Assembly (NCBI GenBank): GCA_009599575.1 | Contig: VWND01000002.1 | Coordinates: 868,001-932,000 of the forward strand | DNA length: 64,000 nt | From: Blumeriella jaapii | Lineage: Eukaryota > Ascomycota > Leotiomycetes > Helotiales > Drepanopezizaceae | Reading direction: 5' to 3' | Shown here: positions 21,919 through 33,493 of the stretch, one piece after another | Position numbering within the stretch: the first letter of the stretch is position 1 | Layout: each line of letters begins with the position of its first letter | Program-made: the position numbers and the translations under genes | The notes under the pieces: generated by a model | What the model was told of the DNA's origin: nothing | Seen by the model: the letters and a program-made list of their open reading frames with translations, nothing else | Databases searched by the model: none

Positions 21919-22822
21919 TTACATGGCCATCTCGGCTTGGAGCTTCCGAAGCTCTTCCTCCTCGTCGTCCTCCTCTGCATGCACCGGTGCTTTGCCTTTG
22001 ACTGCAAAAATATGTTAGTGGCGGTGTAGGAGGACGAAAAGCCGGCAACTTACGTTCGCTGTTCCCTGCTGCCGGCAATCTGTGCACCTCATCCGACACA
22101 GGAACCGTGCCGGTCTTCAGCATCTTGTTATCGAGTTGTTCTTGCTCCAGCTCAGCCAACTCATCATCCAACTCGGTCTCGTCGATAGGTTCACCAATAG
22201 GAGCACTTGTGATAGCTTGAGCAATCTCCTCTCCCAACGCATGCTGTTCTCTCAATTTCTCCCTGGTACCAAAGTGTCAGCGTGCCCGTTCTGGATATGT
22301 AAAATTTCGATACAACGTACATCGTCTCGTCCACTTTGTCGATATTGAGCTTGCCGTGGATCTGTTGCATAGCTTCACCAGCACGTTCCATCGCCGCCAG
22401 AGTCTCTCTGTTGATGTTTGCCGCCTCTATCGAGTATATTTGCTGCTCTAAGGTGGCTACTTGTGCTGTCGTCTGCTCGAGGGTGTGTTCATGTTGCTTC
22501 TTCGTCGTAGAGCGGCCTTCGCAGCTGCAAGAGGTGTCAGACAGAGATTGATACAAGGCGATCCATCTGTACGAGCAGTTTCTCATTGCAACTATGCCCT
22601 CTCCTTAAGGACCCAGGGGAAAATTCTCGTGCACATACCATTTTTGTTGGTGCTTACATTCTTCCTAGCAATAGCGTCTTGCTCGTCCATCTGATTTTGC
22701 AGATGTCTCTCCCGCTTCTGCAGCATCTCCAGCTGCGATCTCAAACCAAGGATCGCATTCTTGGGCGTGTCCTTTCTCTTCTGTGCGCTCTGCCCGCCAA
22801 ACCAACCCCATACTCCCGACAT
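21919..22822 (-). CDS. SNF7: ESCRT-III subunit Snf7/Vps32 (one apparent frameshift)
   Basis: Core ESCRT-III polymerising subunit acting in multivesicular-body sorting and membrane scission. Exons are 22822-22639, 22524-22321, 22262-22054 and 22001-21919. The protein starts MSGVWGWFGG, and the basic helix-1/2 hairpin, the LDKxxEE-like C-terminal acidic region and EELRKLQAEMAM end are typical. In exon 2, AAKAALRR continues into KKQHEHTLEQ only if one base is added near 22500, in an A-rich GAAGAAG context (minus strand). Adding it gives 681 nt (226 residues), the normal family length, and all other joins are in frame. An assembly deletion is more likely than a true null in this essential-type gene. 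It is divergent from TEN1. Confidence 0.92.
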
Positions 22823-23333
22823 GTTGTGTTATCTGGTCGTTGAATCTTTGATTTCGATATTGACGGACCGCCAAGTTCCGTGAGAAGTTCGAGATGTCTC
22901 GGACGCCGTTCGACACTGCAAGGGAAGTATCTGGCTGTTCTTCCCACCGGCTGAGATTCGCTATCGGAAGGACTGGCGGCGGTAGTGGGGCAATGTTGTC
23001 GTGGACAAAGAGGTTTCGCAGAGTATGGGCGGACAAGAAGAGGTATCTCGAGGGCTCGAACTTGAAAGAGGTAGAGAGAGGACTGGTGAACCACCGTAGA
23101 TCTATTGTGTCGCGGTCTTGTAAGGATGTTGTCTCGTTCTTGCTGCCTGTGTCTGTGAATGACCAGAGTTCCTGATGACGAAGTACGGGCAGGTCCGACT
23201 ATCCCTGGTATGGTTTAGCTTGGAATTCTTGGCACGTGCACAATGTCATATCAATCTGGAACAGATGAATACCTATTTTTGCCAATCTATCCACGGTGGA
23301 AAACATCTCTGGTTTGACATTCGAGTCTACATC
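22823..23333. promoter_or_regulatory. shared divergent promoter region SNF7/TEN1
   Basis: The 511 bp between the SNF7 start (minus) and the TEN1 start (plus) must contain both promoters. No specific operator was recognised and there is no convincing additional coding sequence. Confidence 0.5.
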
Positions 23334-23939
23334 ATGGCAGGAGTGTCAAATGGACCTGTTCCAACCAGGCTGGCTTTGCTATCAGACCTTCCAAGTCTGT
23401 CTCCAGGCTCAAAGGTCCGGTTCCTGGGATGGTAAGCGCAGGTCGTCAGGCGAAGTATCACAACACCACACCTTTTATGTTTAAAAATCTGCTTCAAGTT
23501 GAGAGTAGTCCTCTTGATCGGGACGTCTAGTTGTATCAGCCTTTCGGTATCTTCATTTCCCATGTATTGAACGGAAATGTAACTCCTTTTTTCCTACGGA
23601 TCAAGCTAAGCGTTGTTTAGTGTGACTGCATACGCCATGAAAACAGCTGTCCTGACTCTGGAGCACGACCATCCTCCGGGAAACTTGCTCAGAGTCCTGG
23701 TCGATGTCAGACTTCTCGTCAGTACCTTGAAGTCGAACGAGACTCAAATTGGCGAATGGGTCCATGTGATGGGATATATCACCAGCGACCAGAAGCACAA
23801 TCGAACCCCCGATGCCCGTCTGGAAATTGGCGTTCAGGCGGTGGTGCTGTGGTCGGCGGGGCCTTTCAGTCTCACGGGCTACGAAAAGAGTCTCGACCAA
23901 AGGGCGATAGACGAAAAAGTGAAGACCAAAGCTCCATGA
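23334..23939 (+). CDS. TEN1: CST complex subunit Ten1 (telomere capping)
   Basis: Small OB-fold protein of the Cdc13/CTC1-Stn1-Ten1 complex that caps telomeres and assists lagging-strand fill-in. Exons 23334-23431 and 23621-23939 encode 138 residues; the 189-nt intron has a GCTAAG branch. Visible family features are an N-terminal SPGSKVRFLGCV strand pair across the splice, IGEWVHVMGYI in the central barrel, and VQAVVLWSAGPF with the following YEKSL helix. The call rests on these motifs and on OB-protein size; Ten1 diverges fast and is often missed by annotation. It converges on the secreted-protein gene with 141 bp between stops. Confidence 0.8.
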
Positions 23940-24080
23940 ACCGCTTGTTGCCGCACGCCACAGTTACCTACAAAGTTCAACGAGCCTCCGCAACATATTG
24001 CAAAGCCCCTGTACCTGACACGAATCACTCGCAAAGTATCACATTGCCCTTTGGTATCGTTTCCACTACCTTCCTGGCCA

Positions 24081-24675
24081 TCAAGCCTCATTTTCGATTT
24101 GCCCCGGGCATATCAGATCTTCGGCAATGTTGATCGGCGCGCTACAGTTGACTCCATGTGCCTTGCCTCCGCCTTCCCACCAGATCTGATAGAATCTATG
24201 CTTGGCCCAGTCCTTCGTCTGACACACCACAAATTTATTCCTACCGCCAAACTGCAAGATGCCATTCGTATCGAAATTAAACCCTTGAGTACTTGCGCCA
24301 GGCGGGACATAGTGTGAATGAGCACCGGTTAACATGACTGGGCCCGTTTGGTTATTGAAGATGTACGGATTCTGCCATCCGGTTGGGGTTTGATGCCATG
24401 ACGTGAAGCTCATTCCGCCCGGGAAGACGGTAGGAGAATAGGGCTCTGAGTAGCGTTCATACTGCACATAGCCGGCCCACAGTGTTTCTAGTGAGTCAGC
24501 CTACGTTTGAGTTTCTCGCGGGCGGGCAGGAAAGCTGACCGTTTGCAAATGAGATCTTGAATTCAAGTAATTGGACGTTGGGAGGAAAAGGTGGACGCAC
24601 GACAAGTTGGGAGAAAAGTGCACTCGCAGTTCCCATTGCTGCCAATCCAAGGCTGTTAAAGAGCAGCATGTTCAT
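24081..24675 (-). CDS. small secreted protein, unknown function
   Basis: Exons 24675-24540 and 24487-24081 encode 180 residues. The start MNMLLFNSLGLAAMGTASA reads as a signal peptide with a likely cleavage after the Ala-Ser-Ala region. The mature chain is rich in aromatic residues and Gly/Asn/Pro (LWAGYVQYERYSEP, SFTSWHQTPTGW) and has only two Cys, in VVCQTKDW and VNCSAP, plus a third near the C-terminus in LICPGQ. The pattern of beta strands and aromatic residues recalls fungal cell-wall proteins, but no named family was recognised. The intron has a GCTGACTCACTAG branch-acceptor. An upstream ATG exists in frame but would bury the signal peptide. Confidence 0.7.
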
Positions 24676-25765
24676 CGGGATGAGTGAGATGGATGCACAA
24701 CGAACAACGTCAGCAAAAGAATCGAAGTCGTGGCTTACATGCTTATCGAGAGGCATCCCTTCTTATAGCCGTGAATAGGTACGTGTGAGAAGCCGTGTCT
24801 CATCGAAGAAGCGACTATCCGGTGTTACCGTTTTGATGGAGTACTCGTTCAACATCAACACGAGTCTCAGGGCTGCATCGAAAGCTGCAACGAGGGATCC
24901 GACTTAAGTTCCCCCGATCTAAGCAAGTCAGGCAAGGAACAGGCCATAATTCTGTCAAATTCGAAATCCTTCGACCTCCAGGAGCCAGGTCTTGTAACGT
25001 TGTACCTCTCGGGTTCAAGACTTCTGAATCCTCGAGCCATCGTTAGTCCATTTAAACACCTCTTAATCAGAGCTGATCATCCAAATACCCCGCCATCACC
25101 TCTCACGAAACCCGTACCTAAGCATAACAAGCAACTTTCCCGAACACGCACACGTTTGCTATATCGGTCACACTACTACACACGCGCATCCCCTTAGGAT
25201 GTGGCGTCCGGTAGCCGAGGCCTTCGTTTCCATTGCTAGAAGTATCTTAGCGCTTTTCGTGCACATATATCGTGAGTTTTTTCGCAGCCCGGGAATTGAC
25301 CCTCTTCAACGGCAAAGCTAATGGCAGCCCTGCAGTATCTCGCAATTTTAGCCGCGAATAAAAAGATTAATAACGACGAGGCGTAGTCTTCGTCCTTTCT
25401 CGCCGGAAGCAAGGACGCTCCAGACCGAACCAACTCGAACTCGGTGTTCACCGTGAAGGGGAAAATGACAGAGAGAATGCTCACTTTACACAAAAGCATC
25501 ACACGGGGGGCTCTCGCATCTCAACGAACGAGGAAACATCAGGTGTGAAATTCAACGCTTCGTTTCAAACCCGTGCTATGCATTTTCAAGGAAACAGACG
25601 AGTCCCTTGTCAACCGGTTCCTTCCTTTCTCTATCCCAATCTGTGTCACAGCATTTAGATAGTACGAAGAAAACTCTCAATCCGACGCTCCAACTTCACG
25701 AGCCAATCATGTCCAGCTTTCAAGGATATCAGGGTCGTAGAAGCGCAGCTTCTTTCCGCTCATCA
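24676..25765. other. intergenic region
   Basis: About 1.1 kb between two minus-strand genes. It holds the upstream region of the secreted-protein gene and the 3' flank of the orphan gene. No further gene was recognised. Confidence 0.5.
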
Positions 25766-26288
25766 TCACCACATGTCAACACGATCGTACCCGTCATACC
25801 TGCGTTCGTCAGAGTGGCGCCGAGATCCACGTTCTGTTTCCCCGGAATAACGGCGACTTCGTATGGAGGCACTGCTTCGTGGTTGTCCCTTTGAGATCAA
25901 TATGGGCTGGTGCAAAGGACGCTTGAGGTCCGTGTCAAGCCCATTCTCCAACCGGGTGGCTGCTTGCTTCTCCCAAGCTGCCTTCGACTTGCAACATATA
26001 TCATCGATCTGGGCCTAGCATCTGGTTAATGCCGATATGTACGACTGCGAACACCTCCGATTCTTACATCCGTTAAGCATTTGCCCGGCGTTGTTATCAG
26101 AAAACCTTCTTCGCCCTGCATACAATGTTAGCGTTTACGCGTGGAACAAGAAGTGTAAGAAGCACCTCGTAAGTGTATGACCGGACCGTGGCCTCGGGTC
26201 CCAGGAAGAACTGGATTTCTTGCGTAATCACCTTCTTGTTGATGTCCAAGTTACGGATCCAATATCTGTTTTTCTCGAAAGAAGACAT
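25766..26288 (-). CDS. uncharacterised 139-residue protein
   Basis: Exons 26288-26166, 26115-26068 and 26014-25766 join in phase 0 and give 139 residues. The N-terminal 90 residues look folded (NRYWIRNLDINKK, FFLGPEATVRSYTYE, EGFLITTPGKCLTD, IDDICCKSKAAWEK). The tail is Arg/Ser-rich and probably disordered (RSRRYSGETERG). No signal peptide or membrane segment is seen. It looks like a small lineage-specific protein of fungi, but I recognise no named domain. The middle exon is only 48 nt. Splice sites (GTGCTT, GTAAGA donors; CAG, TAG acceptors with GCTAAC-type branch) support the model. Confidence 0.65.
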
Positions 26289-29200
26289 TGTATGTGATCA
26301 GATGTAAGGAGGTATATACTTTGCCATAGACAGTATGACAAAATGACAGTATTAAAGGAACCTCGCGTGACCAAGAACAATGCAACTTTGACGATGTGGC
26401 TCTCTATCGCAACGGCAATGCAGAAATGCTACTCTCAGGTCTCTTATACAAAGAGACGTCGCTGCACATGAGTGGCGAGACGTGCTAATCGCGGCATCAT
26501 GGATCCCTTTCAAGATACATTGTCGGGGTATTTCAGGTAGGTTGGAGACGGCACCCGGCACGATCCATGTATCTCATTTTACATTTACCTGCATGGATAC
26601 GGACGGGTCTTGGTAGAGGAAGAGGGATTGGGAAACGGTCAGCCCTAACGAGGCTGTTCAGCGATTGGCAGTTGATATCAATATCTGCACGATATAATAC
26701 GACCTACCTCACCTTAGGTACTTTACCTGCTCCTTCAAGCCGGCTGATTCGATAATTAGCGAAGTGCAGTCAAAGCATTCAGGGAGAGCGGTTAAACGTG
26801 GTCATTGCATAGCGACAAAAGTACGGTCAAGTTCAACGCAAGCAGGTGGAAAATGATACACCGATGCACCACTGTAACTAGCTCCATTTCCAGCGCGACA
26901 GATCACCAAGTTGCCCATCCATAGCACAATGGACTACACAATCTTCATGTCAAATCTTTTTGGAGCGCGAAACGTCGAGATTGGACAGGACGGCCGATCG
27001 TTCCTTTTTCTTCCGCCTTGTCCAGGCTTGGTCCTCTCACTTCATCGCCGAGCTACTGTACATACCTGCCTGCGAACTTGCTCCTGATCTTGTACACATG
27101 ATATCGAGATGCCTAAGTCTTTCCCCAAGCTTCAAGTGAGGATAGACATGCTCCCAGCACCCCCAGTTTTCGTGATGAGATCAGCAGCGGAAACAACGCG
27201 AGACTTTCTAGCAGCCTCCCGCAAGAACTCAGCATCGCGGTCTATGGCCACCCACCACCCATTCTCTCAGCCCTGTTTCGGAAGCGAGGAGTTCTACCCG
27301 AGCGGTCGCCTACGCTCGAGAGATGATCAAGATGTTTGCAATCAAAAGTCCTAGGGCACCATGGACAAGGCGGCAGGCACACGGGCAGCTACCACGAAGG
27401 ACGTTCCTACTGTAGGATGCCCGCCCACTCATCGTTAAGCTCATATCTGACTTCCTGGATGCCGTGGGCCCGAAGGCGATTGATGATATCTCGGTCAGCA
27501 TTCTTTGCGGGTCTTCATAGGCAGACACACGTCTGGCAGGCTCTCGAAGAAGGGAATACAACTTATTTCCTTCCTGGGTGAGATAAATATACGCAGGCCA
27601 TCCACAAGTGAGTGAGTGCACTTTAGTCAAAGAATCAGACCCAGTCTCTCAACAACACCCACTCCCGCAACGGAAGTTTCCTCGAGCCGGAGAGCATCGA
27701 TCACTTAGGGAAATCTCCTCGCGAGGAAATCAACCCCGAGTCACTTGCCGAGCCACCCACGAGACCCGGTCCGGCAAGGACCAGGAGCCGTGGTACTGCA
27801 ACCTAGGTACTCTAGCACATGAGTTAACCAATTGCCAAGCTGCGCTCCAGACGAAAGAGACGGAGTTTGCGGGTTCCTGGGGCTAAAGAGAATACCATAC
27901 AAGGGAGTGTCAATACCGAATTGCGCACACCTTCGAACAGTCTTCTTACCTACAGTACAGTACCAAAAGGGTTCAGTCACCTGGAATTGAAAATCCCCGA
28001 TAGTCTGATATCCGACTTCTGTTTGTTTACGTACACATACTCACCAAACCTGTAACACCTGTCTGTCTGTCTATCTGTCTATCTGTCATGTACAGTACCT
28101 ACCTACCTAGGTAGGTAAGTACCTCAACCGCAGCCCAAGCAAGTCACCCAAGGTAAGCCAAACGAAAAAGAAGAAAACAACTCCAAACCCCCCTTCCCCT
28201 TTCCCTCCCTCCTGCTTCCCTCCTGCTCCTCCCTAAGATATCTCCCAACACCTCGCATCCCCTCAACGTTCCAATTCCCGCCATGGGACACCCCGCCGTG
28301 GGACACAAAAAAAAAAAAAAAAAAAAAAAAAAACCAGAGCGAAACCCACATCTCAGCACCCCGAGCCCAGCGGCCGAAAACACCTCCATGAAAGCTCGCT
28401 CGCTCGCTCCGTCGCCGACGCGCTACGCAAGCAGCAAGCCGGCCCGCGCCCCCGCGCAGGCCCAGCCCAGCCCGGTCCGTCTCGGGCCTGGTAGAGAATG
28501 CCAGCCAGCCAGCTAGGCCGTGCAGGCGCTGGCGCACGCGTGGGCGAGGGCGTAGGCGTGGGCGTGGGCGAGAAAATGAAGTACGGAGGTATGTACTGTA
28601 CCTACCTACCTAGGTATGTAGTACTGTAGTACTGTAGGAGGATGCGGACCTACCTACATACCTACCTATACCTACCTACCTACCTACCTTCTTATTTTTG
28701 TGACAAGCTTCCAAGTAAGTAGGTAAGTAAACAAAGTGACAAGCAACCAAGTAGGTAAGTAAGTAAACAAAGTGACAAGCAATCAAGTAGGTAAGCAAAG
28801 CAAAGTGGAGAGAGAGTGAAGTGAAAGGCCAGCCAGCTCTTGATTGCCCAACCTGGATTTCCGCGTTTTGCCGTCCAGTACCTGCCTGACCTAGGTAGGC
28901 AAGGTAGATACCTAGAGGTAGGTGAGGATGAGTGGCAGTTGGGGTAGGAGGTATGTACTGTACAAACCAGACTGGACAAGCAAGAACAGAACGAGATGAA
29001 GGGGAAAATCACATCGTGGCAAAACCCAGTGAACGTTCGTGCTGGTGCATCCAGCCGATTCATTTCTCGCTAGACCTAGACAGTAATGCGCTTAGGTATG
29101 TGTAGCACCTAGTAAACATGACGCGAATGCAAAATGCATGACCCGTACCCGAGAGCTAACCAGCCCACTCATCCCTTCAATCCTATCCGGGCCCTTTCAA

Positions 29201-29328
29201 CGCCGTCCAGCCTTTCCTGTAAGTACAATTCCTCCCCAAAACCCAACCCAAACTCCTGATGTGATGCTCCTCGACTTTGTGTCATGCGTTCCAAGCCCAG
29301 CGTCCCCTCACATTCTCTCCTCTGCTGT
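26289..29328. other. 3-kb intergenic region with palindromes and homopolymer
   Basis: No gene recognised. It contains an 18-bp perfect palindrome TACCTACCTAGGTAGGTA at 28100-28117, a CTGT(C/A)T-type repeat just before it, a run of 27 A at 28307-28333, and clustered TACCTACC/GTAGGTA tracts at about 28585-28770 and 28880-28930. GTAC-rich short palindromes recur (27950s, 28590s, 28950s). Confidence 0.55.
28100..28117. repeat. 18-bp perfect palindrome centred on CCTAGG
   Basis: TACCTACCTAGGTAGGTA equals its own reverse complement. Shorter CCTAGG-centred versions occur near 28606, 28890, 35165 and 54715. It could form a hairpin or be a binding site for a dimeric factor; no function can be assigned. 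Confidence 0.7.
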
Positions 29329-32300
29329 TTATGTACTGACCGGTCGGGGGTTGGTCACCGTCTCCTGCTTGATTTGCTGTGCCTCTTCCGTAGTAACCGC
29401 CGCTGGCCTTTGCGAAGTCGGGCTCTGACGCTCGACGTGCGCGGTTTCGCTTGGCTTCGACGCGCTGGCTCCATTCGAGAGGCTCGCACTGTTGTTAGGT
29501 GGTGCAGGCGAGCCGGAAGGAGGTGGTAGCACGGAGCTGTTTGAATCAGACCTCGCAAGACCGTTCATCGGATTCATAGAAGGTCTGGGAATCGAAGGAC
29601 AACCCGGTCGGTTTGGATTGTGTGCATGGAACGTTGGCCTCGTGATGGCGGGAGTGGATCTCTCTGTACCAGTCGATTTGGGAAGCGATGGAGCCGATGC
29701 GTTTGCCTGTGTTCCGCCGTGATTCGTCGGGGTTTGGTGAGCTGACTTTGCTTGTGAGCGCTGTTCGTTCTGCCCAGGAGGTCCCACTGGTGGAAGAAGG
29801 CCGATTTTGTTGAGCATGTTTCTCAGGACTTCCACGATGGCAACCTCGTCCTGATGACCGGGTGTATCGTTTGGAACTTGGCCCAGAACTTTCCGCACTG
29901 AATTGTCAAGAATCTCTTGTCCATTGGGCTTCGTGGATAATTGAGTGGACAAAATCTTCTTGAAAGATTCAATAGCCTTCAATACCCGTTCGTCGACAGG
30001 ATCCGGGGTAGGAGGTGCAGCAGGAGGGGCAGGAGTGCTGATAGTTGGCTGGCTATGTGCAGCTTGTGTCTGATTCTGCGGATGGGCTGGCTGTTGGGCT
30101 GTCTGATAAGGACTAGAGTGCTGTGTTGGTTGCTGGTAGAAGTGCTGTGGCTGCGGCGCGTACGCTTGAGGCTGGGGAGGGTATGGCGCCTGAGCTTGGT
30201 ATTGCGCATGAGGCTGGTATTGCGCATGAGGCTGGTAGTGCGCGTGGGATTGGTATGGATTCGGATGAGCATTGTGCGGGGGAGCAGCTAGTGGAGGTGA
30301 CATCTGCGTGGTAGGTCTCTGTTCGGATGATGATGGGCCTTGAGCGTTGGCTGGAGGCTCATTGGGATCTGTAGGTTTCGGTCCATAGGGAGAACTATAA
30401 GACGTGTTTACTGGAGGTGCCAAGGCCGGAGGAATTGAGGTTGGAATATGGCCCATGTGAGCTTGCGATACTGGAACGTAATGTCCACCCATATACGGCT
30501 GCTGGCCAGGTCGAAAGTTGCGGCTGAGGGGGCATTGGATAGCCTTGCGGGTGTACCATCATGCCCTGAGGAGGATAACCAGGCATCGGAGGTCCGTAAT
30601 ATTGGTTCGGGTAGATCGGTTGCATGCCAGGATGATACTGAGGTTGAGGTGAACCACCCTTCTTCCTTCTCTCTCGTTCGAATTTCTCCAGAGTTGCGCC
30701 CTCTTTAATCGCCCACTTCCACCCCTTCCCCTCACGCTCAACCTTCTCAAACAATTCGTTTTGACCGAGGTTGTGCCGAACACTACTCTGCCACCCCTGA
30801 GTCGCGACTCCTACCACGAAGTAAGGCCATCTCCGTTGGATAGCCCTGTAAAGTTGCGGCAGAGACAAATGCCTGTGCCGATGTGCGGCAAGCACCTCAA
30901 AGATGATTGTGACATAGTTGCAGGTGGGTTTTGCTTTCTGTTCCTCTGTGAGTTCGTCCACGTTGTACTGTGGGGAGGGGGAGCGAGGGGATCTCGGAGG
31001 TTTTGGATCCTTGACTTCCTTGCTCGCACTATCATCGCTGGCCGCCCCTTCGGCCTTTGGTTTTCCGTCTTTGGGTTCCTTGGGCTTTCTCCTGGTGTAT
31101 TTACGCTTCTCTCTGGGCTCCGGCGGGGTGTCTGGGCGTGGATGCTTGCGTGGACGACCAACTTTTCGCTTGATCTCACCTCCATCAGACACACTCTTAC
31201 CAGCAATGCTCGCGGTCTGCGGAGTTGCGGTCTCCGTGTTCACGCACTTCTTGGCCGCTTTGGATTCCTTGGGTTCCTTGAGTTCCTTGGGTTCCTTGGT
31301 TTCTTTGGCACCCTTCTCATCCTTCTTGACCGTCTTTTTGCCAACCTGCGGAGCTTGCTGCGCTGCCTTCTCTTTCTCGGCTGCTTGGGCTGCCAGCCTC
31401 TCTTCCCTCATCTGCCGCTTAGATTTTTCGCCCTTGGGTGGTCGACCTGCTCCACGTCTCTTGACTTGGGGGCTCTTCTTTGGTGGCGTCTGAACATCCT
31501 CCACCTTGACATCATCTTCTTCCACCTCGACGCTGTGCCGGACATCCTCTTCGTAAGCCTCGTATCCTAGCTCTTCCTCGCCATGGCTATCGAATAGGCC
31601 ATCGCGATTGGAGCCTGCCATTTCGTCGTCCTGTTCGTACATCTTGCTCGCTTCATCGCGTCGTGTTGCCCCTTCGTTCTGAACATCTACCTCCTCATTT
31701 TGCTCGTAGTCGTCATCATCTTCGCTATCACTGTTGAGACCGAGGGCAGCTCTCCGCTCATTTGAAAACTCCAAGCTCATCTCTTTTCCGTGCATCGTGT
31801 GAGTCGAGAGACGTGAATAGCCTTCGACACCGGAGCCATCGTCAGAAAGACCGCCTTGTTCGGCTCCTGTTTCGCCAACAGGGATTTCTTCCGGCAGTCT
31901 CCACAGCATTAGAACTGCACCAATCTGTACACGAGCGCCATTCTTGAGGGCAATGACATTGCCTCTGGGATAATGTTCTCCGTCCACGAAGCAACCATTG
32001 ACCCCTTTCACGTGCGCTTCCCAAAGAGATTTATCGAAATTGAATGCAATCAGCAGATGCTCTCGTGAAATGGCCTTCCACGAGCTCAAGTTGTCCTTGT
32101 CGAGGGGGTGGATTAGCAGCGTGGCCAACCGGTGAGGATGTGGCATGAGCCTCTCTACTTCCACCTTTGCAGGTTCCTGGACGTCCAGCAGGTAGTACGA
32201 GTGGGCCATATCGTTGGGTGGGCCGGTGGAATGTCTCCTTAACTGATGCTGCGATGATGAGTCGGACGATCGTGACTTCTTCAGACGCTTTTCTGCTCCG

Positions 32301-33493
32301 CTCGAACATCGCTCTCTCTTTCGCTTCCTCCGTTCGCGGTCAAGCTCGTAAACCTCCTGTTGGTCAAATTCCCTGACGAAGCCCGCGGTATCGCTGACCA
32401 TAGACTTCTTCTGCCTATGTTGCCCCTCGTCGTGAGGGTCAGGCTTCCCCATTGACCGCATGTGAAGTTTTTGTGCAGTGATGTCTCTGCCGATCTTGAG
32501 CGAGTAGGAGTTGAGGTAAAAGTCACCATCCTCGAATTCGATCTTCGCAAAGCCCGTCACCTGTTGATGTTCTTGCTCGACAGCCGGCGGTTCGAATGAT
32601 GAATCGTAGTATTCCCCGTTTGGCACGCCTTGCAATAACATCCCAGATTGAACCGTAGTCATCAGACCCATGTTGCCTAGCCAGTTGGTCTCCGGCACAC
32701 CACCCAGAGGATCTTCTATCATGGGAATGTTCGAATTCTGGGTGGGCATCGCATTCATCAACCCGATTGTCTGGGATGATAGCGCCTGGTGACCATGACT
32801 GCCCGGTCCTCCGACCATGGATCCGGATCCAACAGGAGAACCAATTGGTGCTCCCATCTCAAAGGAGGCTTGCGCTTGGTCTTTGTCCGGCCTGGAGAAA
32901 TCCCGCCCGTCCGTGGTAGCTTGGCCGGTCTGAAGCTGCTGATTCCCTTCCACGTTGTTGCTGAGATCCATGGTGAAATTGTCATAGATGTCGAAATCTA
33001 CCACGGCAGAGGGACGGGCTCTGTTTGCCATCTTAACATCCACCTGGTCCATCCAACCAGTGGTCGACCCCGCGCTTTGCGATTGTCTGTGTCCAAACTC
33101 GACTCCTTTTCCCTTCTCAGTACGTGACAGGCTCGACGCCTGCACTTCCATGACATTCGGCGACGACGCAGTTCTCTCTCCCATGGTGATTTGTTGCGCG
33201 TCGCCAGGTCCATCCTCCATAGAGTCGACAGCGGTGAGGTCGTCATCGGGTCGAGGACAGTCGGTTGCAGGAATCGCGAACGCGGCCGCAGGTGCGACGG
33301 AGGAAGAGGCCGCGTTTGAATTTGAAGTCATCGTTGTCGTTTTCGAAGGTGACAACTCGTTCAAAAGCGGTTCGCGCAGTCCGGGGGAGAAATCGTCGTC
33401 CGTCAGAAGGAAATCGTCGAAGTCCAGAGCGCACTGCTCCCCAGCAGCTCCCCAGGGCCGTTGCGGCCGCTCGGCCCAAAAGGCCTGCTCCAT
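29329..33493 (-). CDS. FHA plus forkhead transcription factor, Fhl1-like
   Basis: Nuclear regulator resembling Fhl1, which controls ribosomal-protein genes in yeast; target genes here are inferred only. The N-terminus is acidic. A divided FHA domain covers about residues 315-535: SLKIGRD and ISREHLLI with VNGCFVDG carry the phosphothreonine-binding Gly-Arg, Ser-Arg and Asn, separated by a roughly 110-residue insert containing an RKRKRER-type nuclear signal. An acidic/Lys-rich linker with AT-hook-like KRKVGRPRKHPR precedes the forkhead domain at about 855-940 (WQSSVRHNLGQ recognition helix). The tail is Pro/Gln-rich. One frame break lies near 30515-30530: either one extra base (1,387 residues) or a 55-nt intron starting GTACAC (1,369 residues). 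Start is MEQAFWAERP. Confidence 0.85.

Noticed and set aside
28307..28333. 27-A run considered as the tail of a retroposed element
   Set aside because: No upstream element or target-site duplication recognised; other homopolymers of similar size occur in the window.
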